Positions 1-8,828 are shown, numbered from the stretch's first letter. The stretch is DNA of 44,076 nucleotides from Actinomycetota bacterium (GCA_026393015.1 JAPLBA010000063.1:1-44076), one strand, 5' to 3'. Translations and numbers: made by a program. Notes: generated by a model from the sequence alone, not told the origin.

Positions 1-943
1 CGAAACCGACGTGGGCAAGTTGCAAGGTAGGAATGAGATCTCCGACGGCGAAGACGCCGGCCACGTTGGTGCGGCACTTCTCGTCGGCTAGCACGTATCC
101 ACGGTCCATGGCGATGCCCGCTTCTTCGTAACCTAGGTTTTGCGAAACTGGTGCGCGACCTACCGCGACGAGGAGCAGATCTGCTGTGATTTCCTTGCCG
201 TTTTCCAATGTGACAGTCACGTTGTCGGCGCTGACCTTGTGACTGGCGTACTTCACGCCAATTTCAAAGTTGATCCCACGCTTACGGAAAGCACGTTCAA
301 GTAATTTGCTACTTGATTCGTCTTCTGCGGGAACAAGATGGGGGAGTCCTTCAACGATCGTGACGTCGGCGCCAAATGATTTCCAGACGCTAGCGAATTC
401 GCAGCCAATGACGCCTCCGCCAAGAATGATGACGCTGCGAGGAACTGAATCCATCTTGAGCGCGTGATCACTGGTGATAACTCGCTTGCCGTCGATCTCA
501 AGACCAGGCAAAGACTTGGGGACTGAGCCGGTTGCCAGAACCACATTCTTGCCGGTGTACTTCACGCCATTTACTTCGACCGTGTCTTTTGCGACGAGTT
601 TGCCGGCGCCTTCGACGTAGGTGATGTTGCGGCTCTTGACGAGACCTTGCAAACCTTTGTGGAGTTTGGTGATGACGCCATCTTTGTAAGCATTGACGCC
701 CAGCATGTCGATTGAATGGAATTCTGCTTTGACGCCAAAGTGTGCAGCGTCTCGGGTGTTGTCAGCGATTTCGGCGGCGTGCAGAAGTGCTTTAGTGGGG
801 ATGCATCCGCGATGCAGGCAGGTTCCGCCGAGTAGGTCCTTCTCAATGAGGACCACATTCATGCCGAGTTGGGCTGATCGGAGGGCGCATGCGTACCCGC
901 CACTGCCGCCACCCAAGATGACTACATCAAATTGCTCGGCCAC
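1..943 (-). CDS. lpdA: Dihydrolipoyl dehydrogenase, C-terminus cut by window edge
   Basis: E3 flavoprotein of 2-oxoacid dehydrogenase complexes and the glycine cleavage system; it reoxidises dihydrolipoamide with NAD+. The first 314 codons are present. The N-terminus has the FAD-binding Rossmann motif VILGGGSGGYA, then the redox-active disulfide motif GGTCLHRGCIPTK, an NAD-binding GGGVIGCEFAS segment near residue 180 and the second FAD motif AVGDL near the edge. The start is GTG at 943, chosen because GGGAG lies 6 nt upstream and the FAD motif follows at once; no ATG suits. The dimerisation domain lies outside the window. A 55-nt gap separates it from the upstream pepA on the same strand. The nearby gcvT makes a link with glycine cleavage plausible, but lpdA is usually shared by several complexes. 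Confidence 0.95.
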   Translation of the reverse strand, partial: MAEQFDVVILGGGSGGYACALRSAQLGMNVVLIEKDLLGGTCLHRGCIPTKALLHAAEIADNTRDAAHFGVKAEFHSIDMLGVNAYKDGVITKLHKGLQGLVKSRNITYVEGAGKLVAKDTVEVNGVKYTGKNVVLATGSVPKSLPGLEIDGKRVITSDHALKMDSVPRSVIILGGGVIGCEFASVWKSFGADVTIVEGLPHLVPAEDESSSKLLERAFRKRGINFEIGVKYASHKVSADNVTVTLENGKEITADLLLVAVGRAPVSQNLGYEEAGIAMDRGYVLADEKCRTNVAGVFAVGDLIPTLQLAHVGF

Positions 944-998
944 GTGTTACTCCCAGATCTCTCGCATCTCCACTCACGGGGTAATCCTGCCACCTATT

Positions 999-2502
999 TC
1001 AGCGCCCGCTGGACGCTTCCGCCAGCCGAATGAGGGTGCGAACGGCCACACCGGTCCCGCCGATCGGGGTGTACCCGTGTGGAGCGGCGGTGTTGAAGGC
1101 TGGACCTGCAATATCTAGGTGGGCCCAGGGCTGGTCTTCTTGGACGAACTCCTTGAGGAAGAGGCCTGCCGTGAGCATGCCACCGAAGCGATCTCCGATA
1201 TTGGCGATGTCGGCGACGGGCGAGTCAAGCGAGGCGCGGAGCTCCTCAGGAAGGGGCATCGGCCAGAAAGCCTCGCCGGCCTCCTCGGCGGCGGCCAAGA
1301 AAGCCTCCGTCAGTACTTCGTCGTTACCCATAATCGCGCTGGTGCGCTTTCCGAGGGCGACTTCTTGAGCACCGGTCAACGTGGCTACGTCGACCATTGC
1401 ATCGAGCCGCTTCGTGCCCTTATTGCCGAGTTCTTGGGCGCGCATCATGGCATCGCACCAGGCGGCCTTCAGCGTCGGGATTGAGTACTTCAACTGTGCG
1501 CCCACCGTATGTGGTGAGGACATCACTTGGCCGTGTGGCAGTGTCGCTGGGCATGTTCTCGGCTAGTGCGGCCCACGCGTCAATGGTGATGGGAAGTTTG
1601 AGTTGGGCAATCGCGATGATCGCTGCACAGACAGCAGCAGCGCCACTCATATCGGATTTCATCGCTTCCATTCCAGCTGCTGGCTTCAAAGCAATTCCAC
1701 CAGTATCGAATGTGATGCCTTTGCCGATATAGGCATGGTGAGCCTTTGATCGCGTAGGTGTGTAAGTGAGACGGAGGAGGCGTGGAGGATTAGCACTTCC
1801 TTGCCCTACGCCAATAATTCCGCCGTAACCGCCTTTGCGAAGCGCTACTTCATCGAGCACTTCGACCTTGACTCCAGCTTTCTTGGCAAGCGGGCGGATG
1901 TGATCAACGAATGAGATAGGTGTGAGATGGCTTGGAGGCATATTGATCAAGTTGCGAGTGAGGTGGACGGCATCTGCGATTGCACTCGCGCGAGCAATTA
2001 CTTTGCGCGCAGGGGCCGTGCCGGCAAGTGGTGAAAGGATCGTTACTGATGCGAGTGAGGCTTTGCGATCTTTCTTAGTGGATCCGCGGAAGTCATCGAA
2101 GGTGTAGGCGCCGAGGAGTGCTCCTTCGGCGATCGCGGCAACCGCCGGTAATTTTGCGCAGGGCAGTGCAAAGGCGGCGCTCTCAATTCCTGCAAGTGCG
2201 CGGGCGGCTGCTCCAGCAGCGCGGCGCAAGACTTCATGCGGATAGTCACCGCGGACATGTTGCTTTCCGAGACCAGTGATTACGAGCAATTTAGAAGTGG
2301 TGCCAGGCAACTTAATGACTTCATCGCTCTTTCCGGTGGCGCCAAGATCGTGGAGGGCTTCAAGGAGGTCGGCCTCATCGATCTGAGCGGTGCCCGTCTC
2401 AAGAACGAGACCCTTTTCGTTCTGAGCTAGACCGATAACGAGGGCCTGGCTACTTCCTGAGCCGGCAATAGAACCTTTAGGTGCAAGAGTGATCGTTGTC
2501 AT
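999..2502 (-). pseudogene. pepA: Leucyl aminopeptidase (M17), frameshifted
   Basis: Cytosolic di-metal aminopeptidase of peptidase family M17. The reading frame from ATG 2502 carries the N-terminal domain and the catalytic core, with GKGITFDTGG, MKSDMSGAA and NPDAEGR holding the expected metal ligands and active-site Lys/Arg. It then runs out of frame to a stop at 1420. The family sequence resumes in another frame with DAMMRAQELG and VDVATLTGAQ and ends normally at 999. The break is at about 1455: after GRLV the family usually has Leu-Ala before Asp-Ala, but only one base remains, which equals a 5-nt deletion. The total span of 1504 nt is not a multiple of three. The ORF therefore encodes a truncated protein unless this is an assembly error. 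It is transcribed divergently from gcvT from a probable leaderless promoter. Confidence 0.88.
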
Positions 2503-2508
2503 GAGGAG

Positions 2509-2514
2509 AGCCTA
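2509..2514 (-). promoter_or_regulatory. -10 element of pepA (leaderless)
   Basis: TAGGCT ends 6 nt before the pepA ATG, so transcription would begin at or next to the start codon. No Shine-Dalgarno sequence is visible. It is back to back with the gcvT -10 element. Confidence 0.6.
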
Positions 2515-2528
2515 ACCCGACAACCCTC

Positions 2529-2534
2529 TAGGCT
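2529..2534 (+). promoter_or_regulatory. -10 element of gcvT (leaderless)
   Basis: TAGGCT, the same hexamer as for pepA on the other strand, ends 7 nt before the gcvT ATG. The two promoters share 39 bp of intergenic DNA, so their polymerase footprints overlap. Confidence 0.6.
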
Positions 2535-2541
2535 GGAACTC

Positions 2542-3675
2542 ATGAGCGAATCGCCCCTTCCACTCCTCCACTCACCTTTGCATTCAGTGCACCTCGCCCT
2601 CGGCGCAAAGATGGCCGATTTCGGTGGTTGGGAGATGCCTATCGAGTACCCAGCTGCCATCGGAGGCGGTGTGCTTGCTGAACATCAGGCAGTTCGAAAT
2701 GCGGTGGGCCTTTTTGACGTCTCGCACTTAGGCAAAGCCCTGGTGGCCGGAATTGGCGCACGAGCGTTTATTAATTCATGCTTCACCAATGATTTAGATC
2801 GCATTTCGACCGGAGAGGCGCAGTACACACTCTGCTGCGATGAGAGTGGGGGCGTGGTCGATGACCTCATCCAATATGTGCGCAGTGACGAGGAAATCTT
2901 TTTGATTCCCAACGCGTCCAATACCACCGAAGTTGTTCGTCGTCTTCAGGCTGCTGCGCCTGCCGGGATCACGGTCACTAATCAACATCGAGATTTTGCA
3001 GTGATCGCGGTGCAAGGTCCGCGTGCTGTTGATGTGATGAAAGATCTCTGTCTCCCGAGTCAACTGGAGTACATGGCATTTGTGGATACGACGTGGAGCG
3101 CGCCAAACGGTGATTCGATTCCGTTGATTGTCTGCCGTACCGGGTACACCGGCGAATATGGATTTGAACTCTTGCCGGCTTCTGATGGCGCATTAACTTT
3201 ATGGAACTCTCTCAGCGAAAGTGCAGCTAAGTTCGGCGGAAGAGCGTGTGGCTTAGGCGCTCGCGATACCTTGCGTACTGAAATGGGTTACCCACTACAT
3301 GGACACGAGCTATCACTTGATATATCTCCCGTACAGGCAAGTGCAAATTGGGCTGTGGGTTGGAAGAAAGAGAACTTTTGGGGGCGTACTGCGCTGCTTG
3401 CGCAACGTGAAGCTGGTGCAAAGCGTGTTCTCAGGGCCATCACATCGCAGGATCGAGGAATTCCACGTGCCGGTATGGAGCTTAAAAGTTCACATGGCAA
3501 AGTAGTGGGTGTGCTTACGAGCGGAACATATTCTCCGACACTTAAGATTGGAATCGGATTAGCACTGGTCGATGCAGACTTATTGGTGGGCGATCATCTC
3601 TCACTTGATGTACGAGGGCGCGTGAGTGATGTTGTTATCACAAAATTTCCGCTCGTTGAAAGTCACGTTCGCTAG
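2542..3675 (+). CDS. gcvT: Aminomethyltransferase, glycine cleavage T protein
   Basis: Tetrahydrofolate-dependent T protein. It takes the aminomethyl group from lipoyl-H protein and releases ammonia and methylene-THF. At 377 aa it has normal family length. Diagnostic segments are FGGWEMPIEY near residue 30, GLFDVSHLGK near 58, GGVVDDLIQY near 105 with the catalytic Asp, and GYTGEYGFEL in the middle domain. The C-terminal barrel is complete. No gcvH or gcvP is in the window, so the other subunits must be elsewhere. The last 38 nt overlap the end of the convergent ecfS-like gene. A YgfZ-like paralogue is possible, but the preserved N-terminal motifs favour GcvT. Confidence 0.92.
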   Translation: MSESPLPLLHSPLHSVHLALGAKMADFGGWEMPIEYPAAIGGGVLAEHQAVRNAVGLFDVSHLGKALVAGIGARAFINSCFTNDLDRISTGEAQYTLCCDESGGVVDDLIQYVRSDEEIFLIPNASNTTEVVRRLQAAAPAGITVTNQHRDFAVIAVQGPRAVDVMKDLCLPSQLEYMAFVDTTWSAPNGDSIPLIVCRTGYTGEYGFELLPASDGALTLWNSLSESAAKFGGRACGLGARDTLRTEMGYPLHGHELSLDISPVQASANWAVGWKKENFWGRTALLAQREAGAKRVLRAITSQDRGIPRAGMELKSSHGKVVGVLTSGTYSPTLKIGIGLALVDADLLVGDHLSLDVRGRVSDVVITKFPLVESHVR

Positions 3676-4411
3676 GGATAAAGGCCGCACGACGATTCAC
3701 ACGCTTCAGGGCGCGCATGATGGGTGTGCCGAGGGTGAGAATGAGGAATGCGGTAAAGATCGCTCGAGGTATATCCCAAGCTAATCCGGTAGTGGCATGA
3801 AAGACCAAGAAGTGGCGCGCGTTCTCAGCGAGAGAGCCACCTGCGACATATGCAATGGCGGTATCTCCTCCCAGCCACGGCCAGAATTGCAGATCCATCA
3901 AGACTCCATAAGCAAGTGAGGCGACTATCGCGTACCCGGCTAGTACAAAAATTTCTACTCGGCCGCCGCACCTCGGCAGGGAGGCGGCGCCTAAAGCAAC
4001 CGCTGCGGCGGCCAGCATTTGATAGGGCAACCACGGTCCCACACCACCGGTAATAAGTGCGGAGGCAAAGAGTGAGAGAGTGCCCAAGAGGAAAGCAAAT
4101 TCGCGTCTGAAAACACGTGCACCCAAAATGATCGGCAACCAGATGGGTTCGATACCCGCCTGCCCAGCGCCGACAGTCCTAAGCGCCGTGGCAAAAGCTA
4201 TGAGTACTCCAAGGAGTGCAACTGCGCGTACGTCGATGCGGTCATGTGTGATCGCTGATATGCCGACAGCAAGCACCAACGGCAGTAAAACTAGAAAGAG
4301 CCAGTGCCCACTGTTTTGAACTTGGCTGGATGAAGCGACAAATAATGGCCAAGTGAAGGCGCCCGCGCCGATAAGGCCAACTAGTAGAAGTGCGAGATTG
4401 CTTCGTTTCAC
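3638..4411 (-). CDS. ECF transporter S component, predicted cobalamin-specific
   Basis: Predicted membrane-embedded substrate-binding subunit of an energy-coupling factor importer. The protein is 257 aa with about six hydrophobic segments and a central block (IEPIWLPIILGARVF, then LFASALITGGVGPWLPYQM) typical of actinobacterial CbrT-like S components. It starts with GTG at 4411, overlapping the ATPase stop as GTGA. It is the last gene of an operon headed by a cobalamin riboswitch, and this is the main reason to propose vitamin B12 or a corrinoid as substrate. The stop lies inside the 3' end of convergent gcvT, an overlap of 38 nt. The substrate is inferred from regulation and not read directly from the protein. 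Confidence 0.82.
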   Translation of the reverse strand: MKRSNLALLLVGLIGAGAFTWPLFVASSSQVQNSGHWLFLVLLPLVLAVGISAITHDRIDVRAVALLGVLIAFATALRTVGAGQAGIEPIWLPIILGARVFRREFAFLLGTLSLFASALITGGVGPWLPYQMLAAAAVALGAASLPRCGGRVEIFVLAGYAIVASLAYGVLMDLQFWPWLGGDTAIAYVAGGSLAENARHFLVFHATTGLAWDIPRAIFTAFLILTLGTPIMRALKRVNRRAAFIPSERDFQRAEIL

Positions 4412-6018
4412 GCCAATGGCTGTTCTGCGTGTGCGACGTCGCGCACTGTCATGAATCTGCTCGGGGCTAAAATCTTTTGAATCTGTGGAGCAAATGCCGG
4501 TGATGCGGTGAGAACTTCCTCAGTGTCGCCATCAGCCACGAGTTCACCCTCTGCCAGAACCATCACGCGATCCGCAATCTCAGCCACAAGTTCGACGTCA
4601 TGGGTTGCCAACACGATGGCATGACCTTCATTCGCCAATTTTCGCAAAATGCTTCCAAGGCGAGCTTTGGCTCGGTAATCCAAACCGCGGGTGGGCTCAT
4701 CGAGTAATAGCAACGGTGGCTCAGCCGCAGCCACTACGGCGAGGGCGAGGGCGAGCCGTTGCCCTTCGGACAGATCCCTGGGATGCAAGCGGTGATCAAT
4801 CTCGGGAGTAATGAGGTTGAGCAAATTAGCTGTAGTGCCGGCAATGAGCCCGCGATCTTTATCGTTTGCCTCGCACTCTGCAGTCACCGACTCGCTGAAG
4901 AGTAAATCACCTGGCTCCTGAGGAACAAAACCCACCAAGCGCGAGAGCGATTGGCTGGAGAGTTCGCTCGGTTTATGGCCACCTAACGTAAGTGCGCCTT
5001 TGTCGGGTGACTTAAGTCCTACGAAAGTGGCGAGCAAGGTGGACTTTCCCGCACCATTTCGCCCCATCACAGCAGAAATTGTTCCGCGGTTAAAAGAGAG
5101 CGAGATATCTCGCAGCGCAACACGTTTTCCGTAAGTGACGGTGATGCTGTCGCAGAGGGCGAAGGTCTCAGCGGGCAAAAAGGTGTTGTGGCGTTTTCCT
5201 GGTGGCGAGGCAGTCGCAAGTCGCTCGCGAAGCGATTCGGCAAGACGCCGTGCATCTCTGATAGTCAGTGGAAGGGGATCCCAGGATTCCAGGCGAGCTA
5301 ATTCAATGAGGGGAGGTACGAATTCGCTCTCCCTAAGTGCAGTAACCGGGTCACTGATTGTTACGCGACCATCTCCATGCACATGAATAATGCGATCAAC
5401 GTACTGCACTACACGTTCAAGCCGATGTTCGGCAATGATGATCGTCATGCCCACGTCGTGAACGAGGCGTTGGAGTAGTGCCAGCACTTCATCGGCAGCA
5501 GTGGGGTCAAGAGCACTGGTGGGTTCATCGAGTAACAAGATTTTGGGGTGAGCTGTCAAGGCTGCACCGATTGCCACGCGCTGTTGTTCGCCTGCAGAGA
5601 GAGTGGCCATAGATCGAGCGCGCAAGGCATTGAGGCCGAGTAAGTCCAGCGTCTCTTCCACGCGTTTGCGCATCACTTCGGGGGAGAGTCCCAGGGACTC
5701 CATAGTGAAGGCGAGTTCGTCCTCTACACGATCTGAAACAAATCCAGCTAACGGATCTTGGCCGATATAACCAATCGACGCTGCTAAGTCTCGTGGACGT
5801 AGATTCCGGATTGAGCGGTCGTTGACGTGCACGTCCCCAGTGAGTTCCCCACCGGTCAAGTGTGGAGTGAGTCCATTCATGACTCGCAAGAGTGAGGACT
5901 TGCCCGAGCCAGTAGCTCCCATCAGCAAGACGAATTCTCCAGCTAAAATTTCTAGGTTGACATCGGCAAATACTGAATCTCCCTGATAACGAAGCGAGGT
6001 ATTCGTGAGTGAAATCAT
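4408..6018 (-). CDS. ECF transporter ATPase, two ABC domains fused (EcfA1-EcfA2)
   Basis: Cytoplasmic motor of the ECF importer, 536 aa, made of two complete ABC ATPase domains in one chain. Domain 1 has Walker A GATGSGKSS at residues 34-42, signature LSAGEQQR near 141 and Walker B ILLLDEPTSALD near 160. Domain 2 has Walker A GRNGAGKST near 319, signature LSEGQRLALAL near 416 and LLLLDEPTRGLD near 437. The start is ATG at 6018, which overlaps the EcfT stop as ATGA and begins the canonical first strand; a longer frame reaching 6252 would lie within ecfT and shows no domain. Many ECF systems use two separate ATPase genes, so the fusion is notable but common in actinobacteria. Confidence 0.93.
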   Translation of the reverse strand: MISLTNTSLRYQGDSVFADVNLEILAGEFVLLMGATGSGKSSLLRVMNGLTPHLTGGELTGDVHVNDRSIRNLRPRDLAASIGYIGQDPLAGFVSDRVEDELAFTMESLGLSPEVMRKRVEETLDLLGLNALRARSMATLSAGEQQRVAIGAALTAHPKILLLDEPTSALDPTAADEVLALLQRLVHDVGMTIIIAEHRLERVVQYVDRIIHVHGDGRVTISDPVTALRESEFVPPLIELARLESWDPLPLTIRDARRLAESLRERLATASPPGKRHNTFLPAETFALCDSITVTYGKRVALRDISLSFNRGTISAVMGRNGAGKSTLLATFVGLKSPDKGALTLGGHKPSELSSQSLSRLVGFVPQEPGDLLFSESVTAECEANDKDRGLIAGTTANLLNLITPEIDHRLHPRDLSEGQRLALALAVVAAAEPPLLLLDEPTRGLDYRAKARLGSILRKLANEGHAIVLATHDVELVAEIADRVMVLAEGELVADGDTEEVLTASPAFAPQIQKILAPSRFMTVRDVAHAEQPLA

Positions 6019-7037
6019 GATTGACGACCTAGGTAGAGGACCGGTGCACACACAAGAAGCAGGATGAATAACAATGTTGCATTGGTGTGCAGCAATGTGC
6101 CTGCAGTGGCTGCGACACTGACTCCCAAGATCGGCAGTGCGATGGCTTCCAAATTCCATTTGATGGGTCGGTAAACGGTGAGACGCAAATTCTTTCCACT
6201 GAGCCATAGGCCAATAATCGAGATTGCCGCAGCTACCGCAAGGACTGCCCAAGGGAAGTTGATAAATGAGGTGGGTATCAAAAGGAGGTATACGCCAGCC
6301 ACCATTCCGAGTAGCCCCAAGAGCAGCATTGAGGCGCTTACTCGCCGACCGTGCTTTTCCTGAGTCCGCCCGTAGCCACGGCTCTCCATGGCTGCTGCTA
6401 GATCTAGCGACTTAGTCAGTGCATCTTCAATGACGGGTATGAGCACGCGAGTAAGTGAAAGTCCACGACTTCCACGACTTCCACGCAATCTTTGTGCCGT
6501 CCTGATTCTCTTGATGCTCGCCACGATCTGTGGCAAGAAAGTTGTGGAAACCACCACGATGACGCCGGCCTCGTGCAGCGCTCGGGGGAGTGACTTCAGC
6601 AATTCCTTCGGTTGGGTGAGCGAAGAAGCTGCGCCGAAAATGATCACCAGCGTGGCTAACTTCGCTCCTTCGCGGAGGATGAGCAAGATTTTTTCAGATG
6701 TTACCGGCCCGCCCAGGCTAATTCCGGAGAGCCATTGGGGAAGGTGAGTACTAGGCATAGTGAAGAGCACGTGCCCAGGAATTTTGGCGCCAAAGAGAAT
6801 TGCAATAACAAGACGGATGACGAGCAGGGTGGCCGCTAGATAAATCGCATAGTTTATTGAATGGCGCCAAGGGCCATCACTTCGACAGGTGAGCGAAACG
6901 ACCACCACTCCAGCAGCGATCGCCACTAGTGTCCAGGTGTTGGCGGCCGCGGACGCGGCAAAGGTGAGGGCGATTGCCCAACCCCACCAAGCCAGTGGGT
7001 GGATACGCGTACTCCTTCGTGCGGTTGCAGGCTTCAT
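6015..7037 (-). CDS. ECF transporter transmembrane T component
   Basis: Scaffold subunit (CbiQ/EcfT family) joining the ATPases to the S component, 340 aa. About six membrane segments surround a cytosolic coupling region. The two Arg-Gly coupling motifs appear as AQRLRG near residue 190 and AMESRGYGR near 225. A tandem 9-bp repeat at 6463-6480 adds extra Ser-Arg-Gly units directly after the first motif. A long hydrophobic C-terminus follows. The start is ATG at 7037, one nucleotide after the stop of the upstream gene, and the end overlaps the ATPase start as ATGA, so translation is tightly coupled. Confidence 0.88.
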   Translation of the reverse strand: MKPATARRSTRIHPLAWWGWAIALTFAASAAANTWTLVAIAAGVVVVSLTCRSDGPWRHSINYAIYLAATLLVIRLVIAILFGAKIPGHVLFTMPSTHLPQWLSGISLGGPVTSEKILLILREGAKLATLVIIFGAASSLTQPKELLKSLPRALHEAGVIVVVSTTFLPQIVASIKRIRTAQRLRGSRGSRGLSLTRVLIPVIEDALTKSLDLAAAMESRGYGRTQEKHGRRVSASMLLLGLLGMVAGVYLLLIPTSFINFPWAVLAVAAAISIIGLWLSGKNLRLTVYRPIKWNLEAIALPILGVSVAATAGTLLHTNATLLFILLLVCAPVLYLGRQS

Positions 7038-7038
7038 G

Positions 7039-7665
7039 TCAGGGTTGTTCTCTCCGCCGGGCTGCGATACGCCGGTAGACGAGCAACAACAAGATCACGC
7101 TCAAACCAAAGTTGAGAATTCGGATCCCCCAATTTGGTCCTTCGGTTGCTGGTGATGGAGTGAATTTCTCGCCGCATCCCACTTTCGGATACGAGTTGAT
7201 CCCGCAGATGAAGCCCACGGAGTCCGTGCGAATCTTGGCGACCTTATTTAGTACGTCATATCCATTCGCATTCACCGGCACGAGGGCGCAATCCACGATG
7301 GGCTTTGCAGGGGATTGGCCCGCAGGTGCGTAACTCTCTTTCCCGAAATCAACGACGACGGCTACGCGCTTCATTCCGCCTACCGTTTTAGTCTCTTTGC
7401 AGTATTCAGGAAAATTTGCCCGAATGGTGATTGCTTCTGCTGCTTGTGGGCTCGTGTTCGTTACCGAGAAGTACCACCCCTCAACACTTCCGTCTGCGGG
7501 AATGCGAGTGGCGCCTTGGTTTGAATAGGACCAGGAAATTGAATCTTGGCTATTCCAGTAGGACCAATAGCGATAACGATCGCCTGATGCCTGCACGCTT
7601 GTCGCCGTAGTCAGAGTCACAATGGCGACTGAAAGTACGACGACAAGCGAGAGGTACTTTTTCAT
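7039..7665 (-). CDS. Secreted, C-terminally anchored protein (SCO2322-like)
   Basis: Function unknown. The 208-aa protein has a Lys-rich signal peptide with likely cleavage after TSVQA, then an extracellular region beginning RYRYWSYWNS. It contains four or more cysteines (EYC, VDC, GFICG, GCGEK) and ends in a transmembrane helix of about 20 residues and a basic tail (RRIAARRREQP). This layout matches the family named after Streptomyces SCO2322, recalled as occurring beside ECF T and A genes. The start codon shares one base with the stop of the upstream barrel-protein gene. Its place between a secreted barrel protein and the transporter suggests an outside-facing tether or receptor partner; that role is inference. 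Confidence 0.75.
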   Translation of the reverse strand: MKKYLSLVVVLSVAIVTLTTATSVQASGDRYRYWSYWNSQDSISWSYSNQGATRIPADGSVEGWYFSVTNTSPQAAEAITIRANFPEYCKETKTVGGMKRVAVVVDFGKESYAPAGQSPAKPIVDCALVPVNANGYDVLNKVAKIRTDSVGFICGINSYPKVGCGEKFTPSPATEGPNWGIRILNFGLSVILLLLVYRRIAARRREQP

Positions 7666-8738
7666 CAGCTTCTTAAGCTCCCCACTATGGTTTTGGTCAG
7701 GTCGATGCCACCGAAATGGTGGACATCTAGTTTCAATGCCGTTGCAACGAGAAGCATCATCGCTAGGGCTCCCGGTTTAGCGGCATTAGTTTTGGCTTCC
7801 AAACCCCAAGAGATCGCGCCATCTGCCATGGCGGCAACTGCTGTGGAGATGGCCGGATATCTATAACCACTTCCCACCAGTGCAAGAGTCGCCCACGCGG
7901 TGGTGTTCCAATCTGTCCCGGGACCGAAGGCGCTTGGAATGCCTCGAGGATTACTCGTGAGGCGAGCGGCAAGATAGAACATGGCGCCATCGGCGACCTT
8001 TGTGGTGCTAGTACTTTTTTCTGAGCATGGATTGATGGGCGTATTTGTCGATTTTGTGATGACAAGTGGTAACGCAACTCCAGTAAATGCAAACGCTGCT
8101 TGCGCGGTGGCGTAATCATTTGCCGTGAGCGCATCGCTTCTCTGGTAATCGAGTGCACCGCTTTTTCCAGAACCATCACTGCAGCCCACCTGGTACTTAC
8201 CAAGAACGCTAGTGGCCGCACTTTTGTACTTCTTTGGATAAATAGTGTTGAGAGCGAAGAACATGAGCCCTGTCGAGTTGGCATCACTGGCTGTCGGGTC
8301 GTATTCAGCGGTGGCAGGAGCCAGTGGATTAAACCCAATTCCACCATCCTTATTGCGGTGGGCAAGTAGCCATTCAGCGCTCTTGTTGGCAATTGTTTTC
8401 TTCCCCACTACCTGTAAGGCGGCGGCGGCGATGGCAGTCGAGTTCGAATCTTCTTGAGTGGTGTCACAGGGCGTGGAGAGGTCAGCACGAAATGACATGT
8501 ATCCACCATCGGCACATTGTTGACTCACGAGCCACTCAATTGCACTTGTTGCAGGTTTTACTTTGGCCCCCACGAGGGCAAGTAGAGAGAGTGATTGCCG
8601 GTAGGCGCCGTCGTACAACGGGTCGGTGGAACCGTAGAGACCAGAACTATTTGGTGCCGCTTGCGCAGTGGCAGGAAGAATCAAACCAACAGAGAGAGCT
8701 AATGCGACCCCTCGGGCAAACTTGCGTGAGATAGGCAT
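7665..8738 (-). CDS. Secreted prenyltransferase/squalene-cyclase-repeat protein, putative B12 binder
   Basis: This 357-aa exported protein has a signal peptide ending near AQA/APN at residue 27 and an alpha/alpha-barrel built of repeats. Examples are WLVSQQCADGGY near 70, WLLAHRNKDGGIGF near 125, and recurring helices DSNSTAIAAAAL, DANSTGLMFFAL and WNTTAWATLAL. It has no cyclase DxDD or DCTAE motif, so a terpene enzyme is unlikely. The alpha/alpha barrel is also the fold of the N-terminal domain of transcobalamin and intrinsic factor. As the first gene behind a cobalamin riboswitch and the head of an ECF operon, it is a good candidate for an extracellular corrinoid-binding protein. It has no lipobox or anchor of its own; the next gene supplies a membrane anchor. 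Confidence 0.8.
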   Translation of the reverse strand: MPISRKFARGVALALSVGLILPATAQAAPNSSGLYGSTDPLYDGAYRQSLSLLALVGAKVKPATSAIEWLVSQQCADGGYMSFRADLSTPCDTTQEDSNSTAIAAAALQVVGKKTIANKSAEWLLAHRNKDGGIGFNPLAPATAEYDPTASDANSTGLMFFALNTIYPKKYKSAATSVLGKYQVGCSDGSGKSGALDYQRSDALTANDYATAQAAFAFTGVALPLVITKSTNTPINPCSEKSTSTTKVADGAMFYLAARLTSNPRGIPSAFGPGTDWNTTAWATLALVGSGYRYPAISTAVAAMADGAISWGLEAKTNAAKPGALAMMLLVATALKLDVHHFGGIDLTKTIVGSLRS

Positions 8739-8792
8739 TCAGGTAGAGCCTTTCAAGAGTTGATCGGTAGAGCTCTTCCAGCGTCATCACAA

Positions 8793-8828
8793 CAAAAAAC
8801 CCGTCATCTCTTTGCAGAGATAACGGGA
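8793..8828 (-). terminator. Intrinsic terminator in the B12 leader (attenuator)
   Basis: On the minus strand a 12-bp stem, CCCGUUAUCUCU with AGAGAUGACGGG and one U-G pair, encloses the loop GCAA and is followed by six U. It lies between the aptamer and the first ORF, so it is the likely off switch when cobalamin is bound. Confidence 0.9.

Noticed and set aside
693-1732. Plus-strand open frames of 110-140 aa across lpdA and pepA
   Set aside because: They are antisense to clear minus-strand genes, show no domain and have no promoter or ribosome binding site.
4408-6252. N-terminal extension of the fused ATPase to 6252
   Set aside because: The extra 78 residues are encoded inside ecfT, have no domain and are cysteine/histidine-rich shadow sequence; ATG 6018 overlaps the ecfT stop as in other operon pairs.
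7763-8392. A 209-aa minus-strand frame inside the barrel-protein gene
   Set aside because: It lies in another frame of the same strand, is Met/Pro/Arg-rich and has no motif, while the 357-aa frame has a signal peptide and repeats.
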